From Strigamia acuminata (lineage: Eukaryota > Arthropoda > Chilopoda > Geophilomorpha > Linotaeniidae), in the NCBI GenBank assembly GCA_949358305.1, contig OX442317.1:15566491-15630490 (forward strand): DNA of 64,000 bases, written 5' to 3'. The position numbers and the translations under genes are program-made. Shown piece by piece: positions 54,931 to 64,000 of the stretch; the stretch's first letter is position 1; each line of letters begins with the position of its first letter. Under the pieces are notes generated by a model that had not been told where the DNA came from, searched no databases, and was given only the letters and a program-made list of their open reading frames with translations.

Positions 54931-56243
54931 AGATAAGAGATAATAAAAATTGAACGAAATAAGCGGAGAAGAAACCTGAGTCGAAGCTGGGATGCATGTT
55001 GACGGAACATATAAACCCGATGTCGGCAATAACACTGCATCGAGGACGATTTAACAACTTGAAATTGGAAATTCTGTTTTGAATTTTTTAATTTACCGTC
55101 TATTTGTTCGTTATTTTGATTTATTTTGTAGTGTTTTGTTTTGCGTTGTTCGGTCAGGCTAGATTGGACGTTGGTTTTCGAGTTATTGTGCCACAGTTGT
55201 TGCCGAAATCTGGTATGTATGTCGCGTTCCGTCAACACGGCGGAGACGAGAAACACTCGCTACGCTTCATCGCGCCCGTCTGTCTAATTATTTGTTTGTT
55301 TGTTCGCTCCTCCTCAAATTCGTCTATCGAACAATTGTTCAAACCCTCGATCGATAAATTGCCGAATTGATTCAATTCGGACAAATTCCCTCCGGAAACA
55401 ATCCATTGTTTACTTACGGTAAATGCGCGAGTCGAGGTGCAATACCGGGAAGCCAATGATGCTTCGTTTGCTTCGCTGTGGTTAATGGTTCCGACACCGG
55501 GTTAAACGCGTCGCTAGCGTCGCGTGTATACAACCGCGTGTGTTTGAAAAATAAAATGGGTGAAAATTAAAGAAAAAATATTTATTGGTGAATTATTAAA
55601 ATAATTGATAAATTAAGTAATTAAAAGAAAAAGAAAAAGAAAAAAATAAAATAAAATAAAATAAATAAATAAGTTTGGCCGTTGCCGCCATCTGTCGCGT
55701 GGACTCATCCACTCACTTGCTCACACTCGCTCACTGTCGACCAACCGTGTGAGAACGTTAAAAAGTAAGTTAACCATTTCACATATTCACATACACACAT
55801 ACACACACAAAACTCGCCCACCCGCACTTCTAAATGCACGTCCAAACACGCGCCCAAACGCATATCCACGTGGAATTTGGCGAGCCACGCGCGTAGCCAT
55901 TTTTTATTTTTCCGCCCCACGTTGTTGTTGTCGCCGCCAACAGAAACCAAGCGATATTGAGTTTAACGTCTCGCGCGGGGTTTTCGTTTTGTCTTTTTTC
56001 GGGAATTCCCGGTTCCCAGTACCGGAATAGCGTCTTTTCTTTCTTTTTCTTTTCGTCATAAATTATCGTTTTTATCAATTTTTTAGTCAGTCAAAAGTGG
56101 CCATTCTCGTTATTGAAACGTAATAAAATATAACGTTTCGTTGACAAAAATGGCGTCTCGATTTCCAAGTTCCCGACATTAAAACCATAATCCCGCGTGT
56201 TTTGTTTTCACTTTATTACTTTTTTTTTTTTATTTTTTTTTTC
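54877..56243. other. Intergenic stretch with microsatellites
   Basis: (AAAT)n at 54902-54931 is probably part of a 5'-UTR intron of the minus-strand Ala-rich gene. 55080-55530 and 55690-56030 are less A+T-biased and could hold untranslated exons or promoters, but ORFs on both strands overlap and none has recognisable features. A CA-rich tract lies at about 55785-55810. Confidence 0.4.
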
Positions 56244-56805
56244 ATGGAAGAAAAAATGGAACTCACCATGTCGTCTCCTGTCTCCATTTTGCAGTGCGTC
56301 GACTATAAGTCGCCGCCGTCGACGATCGGTTGTTCCCCGCCGCCGTCGACGATCATTTGTTCCGGGGCGTCTAATAAACGTCGCTCGGTGGATTCGAAGA
56401 AAGAGGGCCCTCCCGCAAAAAGAAGAAGGGTCAGTATTCTATCAAAATTTTCGCCCACCTATTTATTTGTGTATTCGTTAATTCTCTTTCCTCGTTTTTC
56501 AGAGGTCGCTCTTGACACCAAGGACACCAGGTGCCAGGAAGGTGGAAAGAATAGTTGCGGACAAGATTGAGAAGGCGGTGATGAAAAGGATGGGGAGGAA
56601 CGAGAAGACGGTGGCAAAAGGATTCGAGGAGATGATGGCAAGAATGGAGAGAGTTGTGTTGGGTATGGAAGCGAGGTGGCGAGAGCGCCTGGAGAAGATC
56701 GAAGAGGAGGAGGAAAGCGAAGGCGATGGAGAAGAAGATGGCGACGGGAGGGGAAAGGATGCCGGAATGACTATCAACGACAGTGATGGTTCGATGGAGT
56801 ATTAG
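56244..56805 (+). CDS. Two-exon small coiled-coil protein, unknown
   Basis: Exon 56244-56429 (62 codons), a 73-base intron with gtcagt donor and ttttcag acceptor, exon 56503-56805 ending in TAG; about 162 aa. The N-terminus is Ser/Pro/Cys-rich, with a basic cluster (K-R-R-S and P-A-K-R-R-R) at the exon junction that could be a nuclear signal. The second exon is a long charged helix (K-V-E-R-I-V-A-D-K-I-E-K-A-V onward) compatible with a coiled coil, then an acidic tail. A second in-frame Met lies eight codons in. Not recognised; its composition resembles the neighbouring genes more than any known family. Confidence 0.55.
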
Positions 56806-57228
56806 GGGGGGGGAGGGGGTGCGCCTAAAGGAACAAAACTTTATTTGCTGTTCAGTTTATTCATTTATTCGGTTCATTCGTCCATTTATTTATTTATTTG
56901 TCTGTTTTGCAATTGTTTCACTTCGCTGCACCTGTGTGTGTGTGTGTGTGTGTGTTTTTCTCTTTCCTTTTTCTCAAATTATGGAAAAAGTTTGTATAAT
57001 TTTATTTTCGTTCGGTCCATTAAACTAATGCATTCGATCGATTCAGTGTGACATTTTATTAAATTTGAATAAAAGATGTGAAAAAATGGATAAAACGCAA
57101 TGATCGCGCGCGTGACCGAGCGCCTAATTGCGTGACCGTGACTATCCGCTTCCGTCACCGCTCCGGGAGGTTTTCTGATCTTGTACGACATAGTAGATGG
57201 ATGTGGCGTTGGTGGAACCCTTCAAAAA

Positions 57229-57261
<33 letters not shown>

Positions 57262-57696
57262 AAATAAATAGATAAATAAATAAATAAATAAATAAAAAAA
57301 TAAATAAATAAATAAATAAATAAAATATCATAGAGAAACAAAACAGATGAGAGATCCGTTCGTCGTTTAGTTACGACGACTGAATAAGTAGTTTAAAACG
57401 TAAATAAATTAAATAAAACCAAAAAAAAAATAAGTAAATAAATAAAAGGGATCAAATCTTTCGACCCCTCCCCCCCCTCCCACAGGCCCTGGGGAAGGGA
57501 GTATGTGTAATGGCACGTACACATCGTCTTTTTTGAATATTTATCCCGTAGATATGAAGAAGATCGACTGAAACGAAAATTCGGGAGAGTCGAGACTCGA
57601 ACCCACGACCCACGACTCCGTAAGGCGGGTGACTACCCACTCGATCACCTGGGCCGACGATAAAAGGTCGCCGTTATCGGTGTTGTTGTTTGTTGT

Positions 57697-57736
<40 letters not shown>

Positions 57737-57981
57737 AGTTGTTGTTTTTTTGTTTGCAATTAGTGTCACTAGGTATCGCGTCATAGCGCCGTAGTGTCAC
57801 GACATTTCAGTTCGCCGCGCACGTGTGGCTGCCCCTTCGCTCGACGGCGTCACACAGCGAGTGGTCCAACTATTCTACTTTCCCAACAACCGGAAACTCG
57901 TGGCACAACAAACCAACATTGATGTTGCCACCACCATCGTCGTTTTATTCTCTCAGCGGTGTCGAAATTGTCTGTTTTTAG
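56806..57981. other. Intergenic stretch with microsatellites and a tRNA-like SINE head
   Basis: (TG)n at 56935-56955, long AAAT arrays at 57247-57323 and a GTT array at 57678-57745. On the minus strand a T-rich tract ending in gaag at about 57222 is followed by 57221-57095, which could be a terminal exon of an unmodelled minus-strand gene, but I could not find its upstream partner. Confidence 0.4.
57558..57664 (-). repeat. tRNA-like sequence, possible SINE head
   Basis: The minus strand has an A-box-like word (TGATCGAGTGGG) and a B-box word (GGTTCGAGTCT) spaced as in a tRNA, with G-G-T-G/C-A-C-C able to form a D stem. The anticodon and T stems do not pair well, so it is not a working tRNA. 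About 120 bases of unrelated body and a T/TTTA-rich end follow towards 57420. This organisation fits a tRNA-derived SINE or a tRNA pseudogene. Confidence 0.45.
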
Positions 57982-59330
57982 ATGGAACCGAAGCGTGAAG
58001 AAGAGAGGCGACCAAGATGGCCACCTATTCCCGTTATCGTGGTAAGCGCGTTTACATCCTTATGAACCCGGGCTATTAAACGGAGTGGTACGGCGCGTAT
58101 GTGCATATTTTTCTGATTTGATTGATTAATTATTTCCAGGTCGATGACGAGGAAGGGGACGATGACGCCACCCTCACTATTGTCGCCGCCGCCGCCAACG
58201 TCAACGACGCACCGTTGTGCAGTGCTAAAGAGGAACCCGAAATCGAAGTGAGAATCTGTAATGTCGTGCCTTGGTTCACCTCGATTCATTAATTCGTCCA
58301 TTTACTTACTTACTTACCCATCTACTGGTTTGTGTCTCTAGATTGGGGTGGTTGAGGTGGAAGTACCATACGAGGGAGGAGGAGGAGGAGATGAGCGACC
58401 CGCGATGGAAGAAGATGTCGAGATGGAACGGGAACTCGCGATTGAGGAGAATCGGAAACGCGCGATTGCAGAAGATCTGGAACGCGCGATTGGAGAGGAT
58501 TCGGAACGCGCGATTGGAGAGGATCGGGAACGCGCTATTGGAGAGAAACGGAAACGCGCGATTGGAGAGGAAGAGCGAGGAAATGGAAAATCAATGAGCG
58601 CGCGGTTTCTATTGGCGCAAATTCAACAAACACGAGAGGAGCAGCGACAGTTGCGTCGAGTCGTGGATGACGAGTTGGGGGAGTTGAAGCGAGAGATAGG
58701 ATCGCTTCGAGGGCAACTGGAGGAAAAAGAAAAATTGATGATCACAGAGAGGATGAAAGATCTGGATGCGTGGCACCAAAAAGAATACCGACAACAATTG
58801 AAATACCATAAGGAATATGAGGAGCATCAATTACGATTTCGTCTCGCGCAACTGGAGCGAGAAAAAAAAATTCAGTTGGAGGAGTGGCGCAAAAAGGACC
58901 TAGAGAGGCAGAAGAAGTGTCGCGAAGAAGACCTAAGGCAGCAGCGGGAGTGGGCGATGCACCCACCCGGACAAGGAGTATCGTGGGCCCGGTATGTAGG
59001 GGGTTATGCGGAGCAGTTGAAAAATAATTCAACGGAGCTGGGGGTTCGGGCGGCGAAGATAGAGGCACTCGAAGTGCTGGTGGAAAGTCTCAAAGAGCGG
59101 TTGCGGAAGGAGTGGCAAATTCGACATAACCAAGAACGGAGTTGGCGGTTGATCGCCAGATTCGTGAGTGTATCTATCTCTTTCTTTCTTTCTCTTTCTT
59201 TTTTTTTTTTTTTCCCCCCTCTTCATTCTCTCTCTCTTTTTAGGGGTCGTGTCCAAAGTTGAGTCGTCCCCCGGATCTTTTTGACAAAGCCATTCAAACC
59301 GAGCAACCAGAAAAACCCGAAACAATTTGA
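57982..59330 (+). CDS. Four-exon coiled-coil protein with R-A-I-G-E repeats
   Basis: Exons 57982-58041, 58140-58247, 58342-59163 and 59244-59330, all GT-AG and in phase 0; about 358 aa. The ATG follows tgtttttag directly. Exons 1-2 are acidic with a short poly-Ala. Exon 3 opens with a Gly run, then about six copies of an 8-residue unit (E-R-A-I-G-E-D-x variants), followed by about 190 residues rich in Glu, Arg, Gln and Lys with heptad-like spacing, a long coiled coil. The last exon is a short Pro-rich tail. No enzyme motif. Likely a structural or scaffold protein; family unknown. Confidence 0.68.
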
Positions 59331-59397
59331 GGGCGACTCGGACGATACAAAAACCGACGCGAGACCAACGAGTCAATTGATGCCCATTCTTATTTTA

Positions 59398-59456
<59 letters not shown>

Positions 59457-59591
59457 TATTATTGTCATCTCATCATCGCCACCGCTGCATCTATCACACG
59501 ATAAATAGATAAAAAAATTGTTACATGTTCTGGTGGAAATCATAAAAGTTTATTTATTTATTGAGTTTTACAAACAAAAGAGCATAGAAAA
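59331..59591. repeat. (ATT)n microsatellite between convergent genes
   Basis: The gap between the convergent ends of the coiled-coil gene and the piggyBac gene. A nearly pure ATT array spans about 59396-59463. Each side should hold a poly-A signal; ataaa words are present on both strands. Confidence 0.8.
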
Positions 59592-61905
59592 TCACGGCAA
59601 TCTACCGGCGCCCGCTTCGTGGAGTTGGAAACAATTGCGGTAGCGTGGGCGACATAGGTGGGTCCGGCAGGGAGCGCACCAGAAACTGCTCTCGTGGCGT
59701 TCTTTGTGGACCTCGCGACACACCACGCATCGACAACTTTTCCCCGCGTGCTCCATTCGATGGACGACGGGTCCAGTAGGTAGGGCCGCGCGCGAGGCCG
59801 TGGTCGTCGTCCTCGTCCTCTCCCGAGCCAAGAGTTGAGCGACAAGTGCCCTTTGGAATTGTAATTGCGATCGATCGCCGCGCGCGGAGGCTGTGACTTC
59901 GCGCATGTTGATTCGGGCGTTGACACACACTGCGGGGAATAAATGGAAAACGACGAGTCGAGATTAAGATTGTAACGATAACAATAATGATAATAATCAG
60001 AGATTGGGGCCTTGATCCCACCTTGATTCAGCTTTTGAAAGAAGAAGTATCGGTGCCAATAACTGGACCGGCGTCCGATGTGGAATGAGGAGACGAGTCG
60101 GTTCAAGACGTCTACCCAATGAAAATTTTCGATGTAGGACAGTGCGGGCGCCGGACATGCAATATCCACGTTCCTGCCACCGATACGACGCAAGACACGG
60201 CCGGCCGCTGACAGTGGGTCGACGTTCGTACTGAGCAAACTCACGGTGGTTGTGTCTCGCCACGCAGTAGGCACCAACCGACCGTTTTGTCGTTGTATGA
60301 AATCGCCTACAAAAAAAAAAAATGAGAGAGATAGATAGAATAAAAATTAATAATTGAATAAATCAAACGCGCGTTCACGTCCGAGCAAATGCGTTACCTC
60401 TCCGGTTGCCTTGATATCGTCTGAGTGTCGAAAAATCTGATGGCATCTGGGCCGAATTGGCCCGCAGCGTCCCCACGGCCATGGTGTTGTGGCGGGTGAA
60501 GAGGTGTTCGAATAACACGGCGGACGAAAATCGATTATCGCAGGCGATAGTGTACCCCATGCCGAGATAGTGTCTGGCCACGTATACGACGATGCGTCCG
60601 AGGACACTACCCGGATACCTAGCAAGTTTGGAGTAAAGCAATCCGAGGTGAAATAGAAAAGGCAATGAATTGACTCACTCTGGTTCCGGCTCTTCGTCCG
60701 GGTCAAAATACATCTTGGTGCGCTTACCCAAGTGCACCTCGTCGTTCAGCACGTAGCCGGTGCCCGCTTCGCACAACGTGAAAAGTTCAAATCCCCATTT
60801 GATGGGTTTGGCCGGTTGGAAGACCTGGAAGAAATTTGCCGAACGAATGAACAAATGTAGACAACTGGATGAATAAATAAATGTACGCACTTTTATCTTT
60901 GATCGACCTCGAAAGGCGATCATCGACTCGTCAATGCAGAGCGTCGTCCTTGGTTGCCGACATGCGCGGAAGCGTTTGTTGACCAGGTCGGCGAACAAGC
61001 GAACTTTCATCGCGCGGTCGTCCTGTTCGCGTTCTTTCAAAAATGACACTCTTTCCGCCGTTGTGCTGCCGCCATCGGGGCCGCGTGCAGAGCCGGTAAC
61101 GTGCAACCGTTGGTAGGACGGTTGCGTGCCGTAATGAAGGTACCGCGAAATCTCCTGAAACCTCTTGTGTGTCATGGCTCGCCCAACGGCCGGTGCATCG
61201 AGATCGCCGACGTTGCTGCTCGACCAGTAGTGTCGCAATTCGGGTTGTTTGTTGTAGCCGGCCAAGACGTGGATCCCTAGATATACATAAAACTCATCGA
61301 GCGTTAGAGGGCGGACCCGCGCGCGCGCCCTTGTCGCTGTCCCTCTCGGTTGTGGCGGGTGTTGCGATCGAGACGGAAGTCGGGGCTGTCGCCCGGCGGC
61401 CAGCTCGACTGCCCTTCTGTCGGCCGCGGTGATACACACTCTCAAAACACTGCGTTGTGGTCCGGGTGCTCCAGCGCCACTACCGCAAGCCACGGCGACC
61501 AACGTTCTTTGTCTAGTTCTCGGACCTCGTGGTCGTTGCATCGAACGCGTCTAAAACGAAAAACATGTATATTATACGAACAATCAACCAAAAGCGCGTC
61601 TGAGAACCCCCGTGAACGACGTGTGCAACGTGTGCGTCAACTTTTCCCAACACCTGTACTCGCGTTCTTCCCACTTCTTTCTCCTGCTTCGCCTCTCTCC
61701 GAATGGCCCGGTTCGTCGCCGTCACGGTGAAGCGAGCCGCCTCGCCGAAGAGTTCCTCGAAATAGTCGAATTCCGAGCTGGTAGCCACGCATCGGCCGCG
61801 ATAGCCGGGTGTTTCGCCGTCGAATCCGACGTCCTGTCGGTACCGCGTCGTCGTGGCGGCCCATACGCGCGTGTCGTTGGGCGTTTTTGGAAAACCGTCC
61901 GTCAT
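59592..61905 (-). CDS. piggyBac transposase gene, six exons, full length
   Basis: Exons (minus): 61905-61654, 61550-60891, 60824-60679, 60618-60398, 60306-60022, 59929-59592; all GT-AG, no stop, 633 aa. piggyBac (DDE_Tnp_1_7) features in order: N-terminal F-D-Y-F-E-E-L-F; L-T-L-D-E-F-Y-V-Y-L-G-I-H and Y-W-S-S-S near the start of the core; first catalytic Asp in L-C-I-D-E-S-M; W-G-F-E-L-F; second Asp in I-A-C-D-N-R-F; third Asp in F-H-W-V-D-V-L-N followed by W-H-R-Y-F-F-F; and a C-terminal Cys/His-rich domain (C-R-C-V-V-C … C-A-P-C … H-L-C … C). Length fits known transposases (about 590-650 aa). I did not find TTAA-flanked inverted repeats, so it may be a domesticated gene or an old copy. All catalytic residues are kept. 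Confidence 0.85.
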
Positions 61906-63045
61906 GGACCTAGGCAAAACAAAACAAAACAAAAAAACAAAAAAAAAAAAACAAAAAAAAAGTAAAGTAAAGTAAAGTAAAGTAAAGTAAAGTAAAGTAA
62001 AGTAAAATAAGTACGGACGAACGAGAAAATTTTGCAGTGGAAATAGCGCGGGTGGCTATTTGCATTGGTATTTCAGGGAAAATAGGATGCAGGATATTCC
62101 CACGATATGTATATGCATTATTGCGACAACATTTGGTGCACCTTTCTTCGCGATTTACCAGAGTCGGTCGAGTAGATCTTTTAACAAACCTCCGAGAAGG
62201 GTTGGACACGGGTATCTGATAATAGGGGGTTCGGGTTTGCAAATAACGCGCGGTCATTAAATGGCGCGCGGGTTGGTGCGCGTGTGCAGCGCGGATGAAG
62301 ATTGACACGTTATCAAAACGTAATCGTTGTCACGTGCTGGGAACGTGATTAAAGGGGAAGCAATGGCACACGTGTTATCCTCCCTTCCCCCTTGAAATAC
62401 CGATGCGTTTTAAATTTCATCACGGGTTTAAATGGTAAATGATGCCAATCTTCATTTAAATTTAGAGTAAAATACAAATTATGTTAGCTTTTGAATGCAA
62501 CTGGTGAAAATATCTACCCACGCTATTTTCGTCAAATATTTCTCTCGAAATATCTGTGGGAGCAAGATGGTGACAATTACACCGCTTGTGGTTCCCGTCT
62601 GTGTCCGTCCGCGAACATGACGCTCGCTCGTCGACATACATACCTGCTTAATTCGATGGATAGGCCGGTTGATAGACCGGTTGATTCAATTTTCTTCCTC
62701 TTTTTCTCGCTGGAAAAGTACTTGGCAGTTGACCAACTACTCGCTGCCACGCCGTCGTCGTGCGAACGCGTGTAGGATGAACCGAGGGATGATGGGAAAC
62801 CACGGGGCTTTCACAAGGCTCGCACGGTCGAGAGGCGAGTATGGAAATCGGACGCGCGTGTATATAATCAACCCCGCGTGCGTGTGCAATTTTACACAAC
62901 AACAATTTATGTGCTGAAAATTTTGTTAAACGCATGGATAAATAAACGAAAGAAAAACAATGCGAAACGGGGTGCGTGTTTGTTTATTCGAAACCGCAAA
63001 TGAAAAATAAAAAATAGAAAAGAAAATCTGACAAACTGTGCCGTT
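61906..63045. other. Intergenic stretch, no supported gene
   Basis: Contains the likely upstream region of the piggyBac gene. The ATG at 61905 follows a pyrimidine-rich tract ending in ctag by four bases, so an untranslated exon may lie further upstream. An (AAAGT)n array spans about 61960-62007. Short ORFs at 62037-62260 and 62491-62935 overlap on both strands and have no recognised features. Confidence 0.45.
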
Positions 63046-63949
63046 TCACGGATTGGCACGCGTGTCTTTCAAATCGTCAACAAAATACCGCGGGCGATCC
63101 ACATTAGCCAGGAAAAAGTCTGCGTGGTCCCGATCGATGTCCTCGATCTTAGAGATCAATCGGGTCAGAAATTCGGGAATTGCGACCGCTGTCATGAACG
63201 TTTCAATTCCGTCTGGTCCCCACGTCTGCGCATACTGTGTTTTTATGGGCAGGTCCGTGCTTATTTTCTTTATAATAGAATGAGCAAAACGTTTGCACTG
63301 AAATGTAAATGAGCAAAATTCAATCGAACGAAAGAAAAGAACAAACAAACAAACAAACAAACAAACAAACAAACAAACAAACAAATAAACAAACAAACAA
63401 AAACATATAAAAATAATAAAAAATCTATAGTCTGTACCAGTTCTTCGTCTTGGATCAGTAAATCGTGTCGGTCGGTCGACATGAACGATCGCTTCGGGGC
63501 ACCTTTGTCAAAGAGGTTCATCCGCCAACTTTTAACCTTTCCATTGAGTACGTCTGCGACGTGTTGGAAGCAGATGTTGAAGTGTTTGGTGAGATTTTGC
63601 TCAATCGAGTAAGTGGAGTATCTGTGTAAAATAATTAAAACTAGTTTAGCAAAAAAATGAACAAGCGAATTAGACTACGGTGTGGCCAAAAAAATTATAG
63701 TTAATTACAGAATAAAATGAAAGAAAACACTCACCGCAGTTTCGTGATAGGAGCGGGAGGAATTTTACGACAACCGCTACAAAAGAACTTGGTGTAGCTT
63801 TTCCGGTTGGTCCATGTCCGCCCCACACATTCTTCGTGTACCGAAGAGGAACACGATTTGCAACTCAGTCGCGGACTAGTCGACTCCGCGCAGTAAACAC
63901 TGTCGCATTTGCTTCCCGTGATGTCTCGTTTCTCGCGATACAAGGCTGT
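63046..63949 (-). CDS. 3' part of a PHD-like finger gene with possible RTC4-like domain
   Basis: Three exons: 63949-63735, 63621-63438 and 63297-63046 (stop). Splice sites are gtgagt/acacag and gtacag/tttcag. The first exon opens behind aaatttcag, so the gene starts beyond the right edge. Exon one has C-x4-C-x8-C-x2-C-x4-H-x2-C-x14-C-x2-C, a C4HC3 pattern as in PHD fingers. The C-terminal exon (W-G-P-D-G-I-E-T-F, then I-P-E-F-L-T-R-L-I) is reminiscent of the RTC4-like domain known mainly from fungi; I hold that loosely. Probably a nuclear or chromatin protein. The second intron is long because of a (CAAA)n array. Confidence 0.55.
63343..63403 (-). repeat. (CAAA)n microsatellite in an intron
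   Basis: About 15 units, T-rich (TTTG) in the sense of the surrounding minus-strand gene, like the T-rich repeats in the other introns. Confidence 0.85.
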
Positions 63950-64000
63950 CTGAAATTTCAGTCAAACACGAACCACCAAATTAATGAGAGCAGCGGAAAG

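Noticed and set aside
57558-57664. A functional tRNA gene
   Set aside because: A- and B-box words are present but the anticodon and T stems do not pair, so it is treated as a pseudogene or SINE head.
62491-62775. A 94-codon plus-strand ORF
   Set aside because: No recognised features, overlapping minus-strand ORF, and low-complexity hydrophobic stretch of the kind that T-runs create.
48995-63949. A giant transposon or virus-transposon fusion around the piggyBac gene
   Set aside because: The neighbours encode no polymerase, capsid or packaging motif, the genes have host-like introns and face both directions, and no long inverted repeats are visible.

Overview
The window looks like a retrotransposon-rich stretch of an animal nuclear genome. 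The reasons are GT-AG introns in several genes, dense T-rich microsatellites, three LTR retrotransposon superfamilies (Gypsy-type, Copia, BEL/Pao) and a spliced piggyBac transposase gene. BEL/Pao elements are known essentially from metazoans, which is the best lineage clue. I cannot name the species or phylum.

Layout. 1-5114 is AT-rich and mostly non-coding, with decayed BEL-type LTR signatures. 5115-14581 is a near-complete minus-strand Gypsy element (A): 506-bp LTRs, a 4-bp target duplication, gag, a frameshifted pol, and a third ORF encoding an Ulp1/SENP-type (C48) cysteine protease. 14582-17931 holds diverged BEL-type LTR copies, one of which contains a small TA-flanked MITE.

17932-48442 is a nested block. 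A minus-strand BEL/Pao element (B) is split inside the C-terminal domain of its pol by element C (18156-43304), a large Gypsy-type element with 996-bp LTRs and a 4-bp target duplication. C carries a 1034-aa gag, a pol, and a third ORF of unknown function (941 codons) in the env position. C is itself interrupted by an intact plus-strand Copia (D, 31990-38839) in the protease part of pol, and by an internally deleted minus-strand Copia lacking its reverse transcriptase (E, 21130-25887) in the third ORF. Subtracting D and E with one copy of each target duplication leaves both interrupted C frames open and in phase. The order of events is therefore B, then C, then D and E, and the last steps look recent because the paired LTRs show no difference I could find.

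48995-64000 is the gene-bearing flank. It has a nine-exon gene with two Cys/His finger-like modules and a long acidic repeat; a two-exon Ala-rich small protein; a two-exon small coiled-coil protein; a four-exon coiled-coil protein with an R-A-I-G-E repeat; a six-exon full-length piggyBac transposase gene; and the 3' end of a gene with a PHD-like finger. Most of these are unrecognised families; exons were placed by reading-frame continuity and GT-AG sites. Several start codons lie directly behind a T-rich tract plus AG, which suggests 5'-UTR introns or spliced-leader addition.
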